A stretch of 42,650 bases of DNA from Streptomyces silvae (GTDB lineage: Bacteria; Actinomycetota; Actinomycetes; Streptomycetales; Streptomycetaceae). The notes under the pieces are model-generated. The model was given only the letters and a program-made list of their open reading frames with translations. It ran no database searches and was not told where the DNA came from. Position numbers and translations under genes: made by a program. Where the stretch lies: assembly GCF_016745505.1 (NCBI RefSeq), contig NZ_JAERUC010000017.1, positions 1 through 42,650 of the forward strand, read 5' to 3'. Positions within the stretch are counted from its first letter, which is position 1. The number at the start of each line of letters is the position of its first letter. This document shows, in pieces, positions 7,563-14,695 of this stretch.

Positions 7563-8314
7563 GTACGGCCGAGCTGCACACACTGACCGGCGCCTACGCG
7601 CTGCACGCGCTGCCGGAGGACGAGCGTCTCGCGTTCGAACGGCATCTGGGGGCCTGCGAGGCGTGTGCCCAGGAGGTACGGGAGCTGTCGGCCACCGCCG
7701 CCCGGCTCGGGCTGGCCGTGTCCGTCGCTCCGCCGCCCGCCCTCAGGGAACGGGTGCTGCGTGACATCACGACCGTACGGCAGGAGGCGCCGGCCTCGGG
7801 CCGGAGCGCTCGCGCCGGGGGCTCCCCGGGCCGGGCCGGCCGCTGGTCGACGTACGCCCTCGCCGCCTGTGTCGCCGCCGCTGCCGCCTTCGGCGGGGTC
7901 GCGGTGTGGCAGAACCAGGTCGCGCAGGACGCCCGGCAGGAGGCCGCCCGGGCCGCGCAGCACAACGAGCAGGTGGCGCGGGTGCTGACCGCGCCGGACG
8001 CGGCGACCAGCGCCGCGGATCTCGGGAACGGCGCGCGGGGCACGGTGGTGGTCTCGCAGAGCGTGAACCGGGCCGTGTTCCTCGCCTCGGACATGGCGCG
8101 GCCGCCCGGCGGCAAGGTGTACCAGCTGTGGTTCGACGACGGCGGCACCATGCGGTCGGCCGGTCTGATGGACCCGTCCGCCACGGACGACGCTGTGCTG
8201 CTCGACGGGCCCGTGGACCGCGCGTCCGGCATGGGCATCACGGTCGAACCGGCGGGCGGCTCCGAACAGCCGACCTCGGACCCGGTGGCCCTGATGGAGT
8301 TCCAGGACGCCTGA
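7559..8314 (+). CDS. rskA: Membrane-bound zinc-associated anti-sigma factor, RskA family
   Basis: 251 residues. The N-terminal cytoplasmic domain has the ZAS motif H29-x3-C33-x2-C36 (FERHLGACEACAQEV), which binds the sigma factor. One membrane helix follows near residue 100 (YALAACVAAAAAFGGVAVW). The extracytoplasmic domain matches the RskA C-terminal domain, including GKVYQLWFDDGGTMRSAG. RskA holds SigK inactive; in mycobacteria it is destroyed by regulated proteolysis including the site-2 protease Rip1. A site-2 protease gene lies at 39642-40928, but no direct link can be inferred. The start overlaps the sigK stop. A strong hairpin follows the gene. Confidence 0.92.
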   Translation: MSTAELHTLTGAYALHALPEDERLAFERHLGACEACAQEVRELSATAARLGLAVSVAPPPALRERVLRDITTVRQEAPASGRSARAGGSPGRAGRWSTYALAACVAAAAAFGGVAVWQNQVAQDARQEAARAAQHNEQVARVLTAPDAATSAADLGNGARGTVVVSQSVNRAVFLASDMARPPGGKVYQLWFDDGGTMRSAGLMDPSATDDAVLLDGPVDRASGMGITVEPAGGSEQPTSDPVALMEFQDA

Positions 8315-8320
8315 GCGGTG

Positions 8321-8352
8321 GTGGGCGCGCCCCTTCCCGGGGGCGCGCCCAC
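8321..8352. terminator. Strong bidirectional hairpin terminator
   Basis: A perfect 13-base stem (GTGGGCGCGCCCC / GGGGCGCGCCCAC) with a 6-base loop. It lies 7 bases after the rskA stop and before the convergent GNAT gene end at 8374. No T-run follows, as is common in streptomycetes. Confidence 0.8.
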
Positions 8353-8373
8353 ACGCGTGTCACGGCCCGCGCC

Positions 8374-8901
8374 TCAGAGGTTCTTGCCCATGAGGACGCA
8401 CATCGTCTCGTGCCGGCGGACCGATCCGTCGGGCCCTTCCTCGTCCCAGGCGTCCGGCTCGCGGCCGTACGCGACATAGCCGAGGCGCTCGTACAGGGCG
8501 CGGGCCCGGGGGTTGTCCTCCTCGACGGCGAGTTCCGCCCGGTGCAGCCCCCGGTCCCGGATCCGCCCTTCGGCGGCCCGGACGAGCAGCGTTCCCAGGC
8601 CGCTGGACTGCAGAGCCGGGAGCACGGCGAGCTGCCACAGCGTTCCGGCGCCCTCGGAGACCTGGTAGTCCACACCGCCGATCGCCACCGGCACACCCAC
8701 GGGGGTGCAGACGGCCAGGTAGTCCACCTCTCCCGCGGCGGCGCGTGCGAGCTCCCGCTCCACGTGGCGCAGATGGGTGGCCGAGCCCGACCAGGTGCAC
8801 GCCGGCAGGTCCTGCGGCAGCAGATCGCGCACCTGGACGGGGATGCTGACGGTGGCTTCGGTGGCGGTGGTGTCGCTCTGAGTGGTCACGTCCCGGAGCA
8901 T
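8374..8901 (-). CDS. GNAT family N-acetyltransferase
   Basis: 175 residues. The acetyl-CoA-binding motif A is visible as LWQLAVLPALQSSGLGTLLV (about residues 92-111), followed by AAEGRIRDRGLHRAELAVEEDNPRARALYERLGYVA, the usual GNAT C-terminal half. The substrate is unknown. ATG 8901 is used; GTG 8889 is equally possible, and upstream codons to 8958 look like non-homologous extension. It follows the lipid operon on the same strand but is separated from it by about 140 bases of repetitive GGCTC-rich DNA, so it may be transcribed separately. The gene converges on rskA with a shared terminator. Confidence 0.85.
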   Translation of the reverse strand: MLRDVTTQSDTTATEATVSIPVQVRDLLPQDLPACTWSGSATHLRHVERELARAAAGEVDYLAVCTPVGVPVAIGGVDYQVSEGAGTLWQLAVLPALQSSGLGTLLVRAAEGRIRDRGLHRAELAVEEDNPRARALYERLGYVAYGREPDAWDEEGPDGSVRRHETMCVLMGKNL

Positions 8902-8970
8902 GCCGACCCCGGCGGCACCACGGCAACGCCTTTTCGGGCGCGGCCTTCCCGGCGCCACCGGGGCGGACCT

Positions 8971-9049
8971 CAGCTCCGGACCCGGCTCCCGGCTCCGGGC
9001 TCGGCTCCGGCTCTCGACTCCAGCTCCCCGCCCCCGGCTCTCAGCTCCG
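8971..9049. repeat. Low-complexity GCTCCGG-type degenerate repeat
   Basis: Variants of CGGCTC and CTCCGG follow one another, bounded by two copies of CAGCTCCGG at 8971 and 9042. It spans the end of the DUF1295 gene and the gap before the GNAT gene. Such short G/C repeats may expand by slippage; no function is apparent. Confidence 0.55.
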
Positions 9050-9844
9050 GCGGGGCGGCCGCGGGAAGAAGCCGCTGGTGCGGGCCCGGTACTCCGCGTA
9101 CCCCGGCCGTCCGGCCATGTGCCGCTCCAGCAGGGCCTTTCCGCTGCCCCTGGTCAGCAGGAAGCTCATCACGAGGGGCGAGACGAGCGTGGCCGCGGCG
9201 ACCGCCGGGTCCGCACAGACGACGAGGAACAGCCCCCACCAGACGCAGAAGTCGCCGAAGTAGTTGGGGTGCCGGGTCCAGGACCACAGGCCCCGGTCCA
9301 TGATCCGCCCCTTGTTCGCGGGGTCGGCCTTGAACCGTGCCAATTGGCTGTCCCCCAGCGCCTCGAAGCCGAGCCCCACCGCCCACAGCGCGGTCCCCGC
9401 CCAGGCCCACCCGTCGAGCGGGCCCGTGAGGTGGAAGGCCGCCTGCACCGGCAGGGAGATCAGCCATACGAGCGCTCCCTGGAGGAGGTACACCGTGCGC
9501 AGCGCGTACAGAGCGGGGTTGCCGGGCGCCTTGGCGAGCATGGCCTCGTAGCGGGGGTCCTCCCCGTGCCCCCGGCCCCGCCGGCCGATGTGCACGGCCA
9601 GCCGCAGCCCCCAGACGCCGGTGAGCACGGTCACCAGGATCCGGCGCCCGTCGTCCCCGTCGCCGCCCGACATCGCGTACGACACGAGGGCGACGGCCGC
9701 GAAGCCGAGACCCCAGGCGACGTCGACGATCCGGTGCACACCCTTGCGCAGGGCGATCAGGAACGTCACGAGCATGACGCCGAGGGCGGCCCCGAGCGCC
9801 ACCGGCAGGTCCCGGGCGAACTCGGCCCACCCGAAACCGCTCAC
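9041..9844 (-). CDS. DUF1295 family membrane protein (steroid 5-alpha-reductase/isoprenylcysteine methyltransferase-like fold)
   Basis: 267 residues with about seven hydrophobic segments. The C-terminal signature is visible: RGLWSWTRHPNYFGDFCVWW followed by GLFLVVCADP, then PLVMSFLLTRGSGKALLERHMAGRPGYAEYRARTSGFFP. The HPNYFGD motif binds NADPH or a methyl donor in related families. It is the last gene of the five-gene lipid operon, and GTG 9844 overlaps the preceding stop by 4 bases. An orthologous gene (Rv0446c) sits between ufaA1 and sigK in M. tuberculosis. It may reduce or otherwise modify a fatty acyl intermediate; this is inferred from context. The last codons run into a low-complexity repeat. 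Confidence 0.88.
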   Translation of the reverse strand: MSGFGWAEFARDLPVALGAALGVMLVTFLIALRKGVHRIVDVAWGLGFAAVALVSYAMSGGDGDDGRRILVTVLTGVWGLRLAVHIGRRGRGHGEDPRYEAMLAKAPGNPALYALRTVYLLQGALVWLISLPVQAAFHLTGPLDGWAWAGTALWAVGLGFEALGDSQLARFKADPANKGRIMDRGLWSWTRHPNYFGDFCVWWGLFLVVCADPAVAAATLVSPLVMSFLLTRGSGKALLERHMAGRPGYAEYRARTSGFFPRPPRRS

Positions 9845-11226
9845 GGGGCGTCCTCCCGCTCCGGCGCGGTGGCCTGGAGAGGTACCCGGCCGGTGTCCGC
9901 GTACCAGCCGTGCCGGGTGGCCGGCAGACCCGCCGTACCGGCCGCGTCGGGACGCACCGAGAGGATCTGGTCGACGCCCATGCGCCGCTCCTCGAAGGCG
10001 AGGGCGCCGCCCACCAGGTAGAGGCGCCACACCCGGGCGGTCTCCTCACCCACGAGGGCAGTGAACTCCGGCCAGCGCTCCTCCAGCGTGCGGTGCCAGG
10101 CCCGGACGGTCAGGACGTAGTGCTCGCGCATCGACTCGACGTCACGGACCTCCAGCCCGGCGCCCTCCAGCAGGCCCACGGTCTCGCCGAGCGGACGCAT
10201 GTGCATGTCGGGGGCGATGTACGACTCGATGAACGCCCCGCCCCCGGGCGCGGTCGACCCCCGGGACATCTGCTGCACCAGGGCGCGCCCCTGCGGCCGC
10301 AGCACGGAGTGGAGCAGCGCGGTGAAGGCCGGGTACTGGGCGTCGCCGACGTGCTCCCCCATCTCGACGGTGGACACGGCGTCGTACCCGCCCCGGAAGC
10401 CGGGCAGGCCGGCGACGTCCCGGTAGTCGCAGCGGTGCACCTCGACGAGGTCCTCCAGGCCGCGCGCCTCCACCTGCCCGCGTACGTACGCGGCTTGTTC
10501 CGCGGCGAGCGTGACGGCGGTGACCCGGACGCCGTGCCGGGCCGCCGCGTGGAGGGTCAGGGATCCCCAGCCGCAGCCGATGTCGAGCAGCCGTGCGCCG
10601 GCCGTCAGACCGAGCTTGCGGCAGATCAGCTCCAGCTTGTCGCGCTGTGCGTCGGCGGGTCCGTAACCGGGGGCAGTGCCGGTCCAGTAGCCGCACGAGT
10701 AGGCCATCGTCTCGTCGAGCAGCAGGGAGTAGAAGGCGTTGGAGAGGTCGTAGTGGTGGCTGATGGCGGCCCGGTCGCGGGCCTTGCTGTGCAGGGCGCC
10801 CCGGAGCCCGGCGCGGGCCTCGGGAGTCGGCGGGCGGGGCCCGATCGCCCCGAGGCGCAGCGCGGTGCCGGCGGCCCGGAGGCGGTCGGAGACCCTGGGC
10901 CGGGGCAGCCGCGGCTCCTGGTCCCCCGGGGTCCCGCGCAGTGCGCGCAGGCCGTCGCCGAGATCGCCGACGACGTCGATGTCACCGGTGATGTAGGCCT
11001 CGGCGAGGCCGAGTTCGCCGGGCTGCCACAGGAGCCTGCGCAGGGCCCGGCGGGAGCGGACGTGCACCGTGGGGGCGTTCTCGGGCCCGGTCTCGCTGCC
11101 GTCCCACATCCTGATCCGGACCGGCGGGGGGCCGCCGAGGAACCGCTCGATGACCGGCGCGATCCGCTGCGCCGCCCCGGTCGCCGGAATGCCGGTGCCC
11201 GTGTCTGTGTCGGTCGTGGTGTTCAC
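9841..11226 (-). CDS. Cyclopropane-fatty-acid synthase-type methyltransferase (second copy)
   Basis: 461 residues. CFA-synthase family enzymes transfer a methyl group from SAM to the double bond of membrane phospholipid acyl chains. Motifs seen are AISHHYDLSNAFYSLLLDETMAYSCGYW (substrate and bicarbonate-binding region), the SAM loop ARLLDIGCGWGSLTLHAA, and CDYRDVAGLPGFRGGYDAVSTVEMGEHVG. The N-terminal 130 residues hold the family's lipid-binding region. GTG 11226 overlaps the upstream stop by 4 bases. It is a paralogue of the gene just upstream; mycobacterial sigK loci have a single copy (ufaA1). The product could be cyclopropane or methyl-branched chains; the sequence alone does not decide. 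Confidence 0.92.
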   Translation of the reverse strand: MNTTTDTDTGTGIPATGAAQRIAPVIERFLGGPPPVRIRMWDGSETGPENAPTVHVRSRRALRRLLWQPGELGLAEAYITGDIDVVGDLGDGLRALRGTPGDQEPRLPRPRVSDRLRAAGTALRLGAIGPRPPTPEARAGLRGALHSKARDRAAISHHYDLSNAFYSLLLDETMAYSCGYWTGTAPGYGPADAQRDKLELICRKLGLTAGARLLDIGCGWGSLTLHAAARHGVRVTAVTLAAEQAAYVRGQVEARGLEDLVEVHRCDYRDVAGLPGFRGGYDAVSTVEMGEHVGDAQYPAFTALLHSVLRPQGRALVQQMSRGSTAPGGGAFIESYIAPDMHMRPLGETVGLLEGAGLEVRDVESMREHYVLTVRAWHRTLEERWPEFTALVGEETARVWRLYLVGGALAFEERRMGVDQILSVRPDAAGTAGLPATRHGWYADTGRVPLQATAPEREDAP

Positions 11227-12551
11227 GCGGTGTCCTCACGGGTCAGGAGAATCTGCTGCACATCGAGGTAGCCGGACCGGAAACCGGCCTCGGAGTAGGC
11301 GAGGTAGAAGGTCCACATGCGGCGGAAGACCGCGTCGAAGCCGAGTGCGTCGACCTCGGCGGCCCGTTCGGTGAAGCGTTCACGCCACAGCCTGAGGGTC
11401 TCGGCGTAGTGCGCGCCGAAGCCGTCGCGCCGCACCGTCCGCAGGGAGGTGTGACCGGCCGTCACCCGGTCCATCGCCTCGGTGGAGGGCAGCAGTCCGC
11501 CGGGGAAGACGTACTTCTGGATCCAGGTGTAGGTGTGACGGCTGGCCAGCATCCGGTCGTCCGGCATCGTGATCGCCTGGAGCGCGATCCTCCCGCCGGG
11601 GGCCAGGCAGCGCTCCAGGGTCCGGAAGTACTCCGGCCAGAACTCCTCCCCGACCGCCTCGATCATCTCGACGCTGACGATCGCGTCGTACTCCCCGGTG
11701 ACGTCCCGGTAGTCGCAGAGCCGCACGTCGACCCGATCCTGGAGGCCCGCCTCGCGGATCCGGCCCCGGGCCAGCTCCTGCTGTTCCCGGGAGAGCGTGA
11801 GGGTGGTGACCCTGGCGCCCCGGGCGGCGGCCCGTACGGCGAGTTCGCCCCAGCCGGTGCCGATCTCCAGCAGCTCGGTGCCGCGGCCCACGCCGGCCAG
11901 GTCCAGCAGCCGGTCGATCTTGCGGTGCTGGGCGGCGGACAGCAGCTCCTGCTCGGCCGGGAATCCGCGGAAGACGGCGGAGGAGTACGTGAGTGTGTCG
12001 TCGAGGAAGAGCGCGAAGAGGTCGTTCGACAGGTCGTAGTGGTGGCTGATGTTGTCGCGGGCGCCCTCGGGGGTGTTGGTCTGCGCGGCGGGCTGCCGCA
12101 GGGCCCACAGGCTGCGCAGCTTCTGCAGCGGGGCCGGTACGAGGCCGGCGGCGTTGCCCGCGAGGACGGTGAGGACGCCGACGAGGTCGGGCGAGTCCCA
12201 CTCGCCCGCCATGTACGACTCGCCGAAGCCGATGAGTCCGCTCGCGCCGATCCGCCGGAAGAAGGCGTCCGGTTCACGGATCTCCATGAGCGGGCCGCCC
12301 AGGCCGACGCTGTCGCGGCCGGCGATCCGGGCCCGCAGCGGGAGCCGGGCGAGCGCGCGCCGTACGAGCCGTTCGGCCAGGGCGGTCCTCGCCCGGGAGG
12401 CCCGTGGCAGGGCGGCGACGTCGGGCCAGCGCCCGGGATCGACGGTGGCCCGGGGGGCGTTCGCGGGTCCGGCCTGGGCCGGGATGCCGATGCCGGCGGG
12501 GGCCTCGGTGGCGGCGGAACGGGAGGGGACGGGGGAGGTGGGCACCTTCAC
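11223..12551 (-). CDS. Cyclopropane-fatty-acid synthase-type methyltransferase (UfaA1-like)
   Basis: 442 residues from GTG 12551, which overlaps the DUF1365 stop by 4 bases. The frame is open far upstream but that region is antisense-like extension. Key segments are ARDNISHHYDLSNDLFALFLDDTLTYSSAVF, the SAM-binding TELLEIGTGWGELAVRAA, CDYRDVTGEYDAIVSVEMIEAVG, and QKYVFPGGLLPS, all typical of CFA synthases and mycobacterial UfaA1. Its place after the FAD oxidoreductase and DUF1365 genes matches ufaA1 (Rv0447c). UfaA1 methylates oleoyl chains toward tuberculostearate in M. tuberculosis. A methyl-branched or cyclopropane acyl product is likely here. Confidence 0.93.
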   Translation of the reverse strand: MKVPTSPVPSRSAATEAPAGIGIPAQAGPANAPRATVDPGRWPDVAALPRASRARTALAERLVRRALARLPLRARIAGRDSVGLGGPLMEIREPDAFFRRIGASGLIGFGESYMAGEWDSPDLVGVLTVLAGNAAGLVPAPLQKLRSLWALRQPAAQTNTPEGARDNISHHYDLSNDLFALFLDDTLTYSSAVFRGFPAEQELLSAAQHRKIDRLLDLAGVGRGTELLEIGTGWGELAVRAAARGARVTTLTLSREQQELARGRIREAGLQDRVDVRLCDYRDVTGEYDAIVSVEMIEAVGEEFWPEYFRTLERCLAPGGRIALQAITMPDDRMLASRHTYTWIQKYVFPGGLLPSTEAMDRVTAGHTSLRTVRRDGFGAHYAETLRLWRERFTERAAEVDALGFDAVFRRMWTFYLAYSEAGFRSGYLDVQQILLTREDTA

Positions 12552-13270
12552 TGCATGCCTTCCTGGGTGCGATGACGGGGACGTGGCTGTACGGGGAGCC
12601 GGCGGAGGAGCAGCCGGATGCCGTGCAGCCGGATGGCGGCGGACACCACCACGGTGGAGAAGGGGTGGCGCAGGAAAAGCCGGAGGAGCTGGGCGGGCGT
12701 GCCGGGGCGCCGGGTGCCGCGTACGGTCGCGGTGAACGGGCGTGCGCCCTCGCGCTCCAGATGGACCGTCAGGTCCAGGCGCGGGCCCGGTTCGGGCAGC
12801 CGCATCCGGTAGCCGCCGTCCACCGGGAAGAACGGCGACACGTAGAAGTCCTTGCTCGTCGCCGCACGGCCCGCCTCGTCGGGGTGCAGCAGATAGCAGT
12901 GGCGCTCCCCGTACGTGTTGTGCACCTCGGCGACCACACAGAGCGGGGTGCCGTCGGGGCGGTGGCACCAGTAGACGGTCAGCGGGTTGAACACATGGCC
13001 GAGGACCCGGGCCTGGGTGAGCATGGTGACGGTCCCGTCGGCGAGGTCGACGCCCCGGGCCCGGAGGAACCGTTCGAGCCCGGCCCGGACGGTGGGGGCC
13101 GTGCCCCCGAAGTGGTCGCGGGCGTCGAACCCGGCCAGCGGGCGCAGGAGTGCCGGCAGCCGGGGCGGGTGGTCCGGGTCGACGAGCCACAGATAGGTGC
13201 GGTGGCGCAGGGCGTACTTTCGGGGCGCGGTCCGTACGTGGGTGATGGCGCACGGGTAGAGGGCGTTCAC
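12548..13270 (-). CDS. DUF1365 family protein
   Basis: 240 residues. It begins VNALYPCAITHVRTAPRKYALRHRTYLWLVD and contains FNPLTVYWCHRPDGTPLCVVAEVHNTYGERHCYLL, the hallmark of DUF1365. These proteins accompany FAD amine-oxidase-like proteins and CFA synthases in many bacteria, including the RpoE-ChrR singlet-oxygen regulon of Rhodobacter, but their activity is not known to me. GTG 13270 overlaps the stop of the FAD oxidoreductase, and its own stop overlaps the next start. The mycobacterial counterpart is Rv0448c. No membrane helix is obvious. Confidence 0.92.
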   Translation of the reverse strand: MNALYPCAITHVRTAPRKYALRHRTYLWLVDPDHPPRLPALLRPLAGFDARDHFGGTAPTVRAGLERFLRARGVDLADGTVTMLTQARVLGHVFNPLTVYWCHRPDGTPLCVVAEVHNTYGERHCYLLHPDEAGRAATSKDFYVSPFFPVDGGYRMRLPEPGPRLDLTVHLEREGARPFTATVRGTRRPGTPAQLLRLFLRHPFSTVVVSAAIRLHGIRLLLRRLPVQPRPRHRTQEGMQ

Positions 13271-14538
13271 CAGGTCACCCCCAGTGCTTCGGCGGCCCGC
13301 ACGCCCGAGCGGCAGCCGTCCTCGTGGAAGCCCCAGCCGTGGTAAGCCCCCGCGAAGGCGGTGACCGGTCCCGACAGGGCGGGCAGCCGGGCCTGCGCGG
13401 CGACGGACTCCGGGGTGAAGACGGGATGCTCGTAGACCATGCGGGCGCGGACGCTGTCCGGGGCGACACGGTCGGCGCCGTTCAGGGTGACGACGAAGCG
13501 CTCGGGGGCGTCCAGGCGCTGGAGGCGGTTCATGTCGTAGCTGACGGTGACCCGGTCGGCGTCGGCGGCGCAGGACGGCATCAGATAGTTCCAGGACGCC
13601 GCGGCGCCCCGGCTGCGCGGCAGCAGCGTGGTGTCCGTGTGCAGCAGCGTGGGGTTGCGGGAGTAACGGAAGGCGCCGAGGGTGCGCCGCTCCTCGTCGG
13701 TGGGGTCGGCGAGCAGCCGGAGCGCCTGATCGGGGTGGGTGGCGACGACCACCGCGTCGTACTCCCGCGTCGTCCCGTCCTCGGTGACGACCTCCACGCC
13801 GGAGCTGTGCCGCCGCACCGCGCGCACCGGGGTGCCCGTACGCACGGAGTGCACCTGCTTCACGACGCGGTCGACGTACGCGCGCGAACCGCCGGTGACG
13901 GTCCGCCAGACCGGCGAGTCGCCGATCGTGAGCATCCCGTGGTGCTCCAGGAACCTGAAGAGGTAGCGCGCCGGGTAGCGCAGCGCGGTCACCGGGTCGC
14001 AGGACCACACGGCGGAGACCATCGGCGTCAGGAAGTGCGCGGAGAAGTACGGGGAGAACCGGCCGCGCGAGGCGAACTCGCCCAGGGTCATCTCCGCCGC
14101 GCCCTCGGGCAGGGCGAGCAACGCCCTGGCGGCCCGGTGGAACCGGGGCACCTCGGTCAGCATCCGCAGGTAGGGGCCGCGGAGTACGGAGCCGGGGCGG
14201 GCGAACAGTCCGGCGGCGCCCCGGGCGCCCGCGTACTCGAGACCGCACCCCTCGCACCGCACGGACATGCTCATCTCCGACTCCTGGGTGTCCACCTCAA
14301 GTTCGTCGAAGAGCCGCAGGAGGTGCGGATACGTCCGCCGGTTGTGCACGATGAACCCGGAGTCGACACGGTGTGTCCGGCCGTCCGACGCGCTCAGGTC
14401 GTGGGTGTGCGCGTGACCGCCGACGCGCTCGTCCGCCTCCAGGAGCGTCACGTCGTGCGCTTTTCCCAGGACGTGCGCGGCGGTCAGTCCCGCCACCCCG
14501 CTGCCCACTACGGCTGTTCGCCGCCGCTCCCCTGTCAT
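13267..14538 (-). CDS. FAD-dependent oxidoreductase (amine oxidase/phytoene desaturase-like), first gene of the lipid operon
   Basis: 423 residues. The dinucleotide-binding fold is seen at residues 8-25 (TAVVGSGVAGLTAAHVLG), followed by the acidic ribose-binding end (VTLLEADERVGGHAHTHD) typical of NAD(P)-binding Rossmann-like amine oxidases. The C-terminal FAD contact is probably AFAGAYHGWGFHEDGCRSGV. ATG 14538 has GGAAGGAA upstream. It leads a five-gene operon transcribed from the SigK-type promoter at 14599-14626. Mycobacterial Rv0449c occupies the same position. It probably desaturates or oxidises an acyl chain during methyl-branched or cyclopropane lipid formation; this is an inference from its neighbours. 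Confidence 0.92.
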   Translation of the reverse strand: MTGERRRTAVVGSGVAGLTAAHVLGKAHDVTLLEADERVGGHAHTHDLSASDGRTHRVDSGFIVHNRRTYPHLLRLFDELEVDTQESEMSMSVRCEGCGLEYAGARGAAGLFARPGSVLRGPYLRMLTEVPRFHRAARALLALPEGAAEMTLGEFASRGRFSPYFSAHFLTPMVSAVWSCDPVTALRYPARYLFRFLEHHGMLTIGDSPVWRTVTGGSRAYVDRVVKQVHSVRTGTPVRAVRRHSSGVEVVTEDGTTREYDAVVVATHPDQALRLLADPTDEERRTLGAFRYSRNPTLLHTDTTLLPRSRGAAASWNYLMPSCAADADRVTVSYDMNRLQRLDAPERFVVTLNGADRVAPDSVRARMVYEHPVFTPESVAAQARLPALSGPVTAFAGAYHGWGFHEDGCRSGVRAAEALGVTW

Positions 14539-14598
14539 TCGGGTTCCTTCCGGTGTCGCATGCCTGGCCGGGGCCTGCGGGAGCGCCCCTCAGAGGTC

Positions 14599-14626
14599 AT
14601 TCGTGGCAGCGGGCACCGCGGATTGG
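14599..14626 (-). promoter_or_regulatory. SigK-type promoter of the lipid operon
   Basis: Read on the minus strand: -35 CCAATCC (14626-14620), 15-base spacer, -10 ACGAAT (14604-14599). Same spacing and -35 as the sigK promoter at 6910. The start of the FAD oxidoreductase lies about 60 bases downstream. Confidence 0.8.
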
Positions 14627-14670
14627 CCGATGATCGGAATTCCTTCGATCGGGTGAACGACCAATCCGCC
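14618..14670. repeat. Inverted repeat formed by two divergent SigK -35 elements
   Basis: GCGGATTGG (14618-14626) and CCAATCCGC (14662-14670) form a perfect 9-base inverted repeat spaced by 35 bases. It is explained by back-to-back SigK promoters, with two extra matching bases in each arm. Confidence 0.75.
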
Positions 14671-14689
14671 GGGCGATCAGCACCGAACC
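14662..14689 (+). promoter_or_regulatory. SigK-type promoter of the Moco oxidoreductase
   Basis: -35 CCAATCC (14662-14668), 15-base spacer, -10 CCGAAC (14684-14689). Transcription would begin about 6 to 7 bases later, at or next to the GTG start codon at 14696, implying a leaderless mRNA. Confidence 0.8.
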
Positions 14690-14695
14690 CCCGGT

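Noticed and set aside
8902..8958. N-terminal extension of the GNAT protein to 8958
   Set aside because: The added residues are Arg/Pro-rich with no ribosome site at the upstream start; the GNAT fold begins after 8901.
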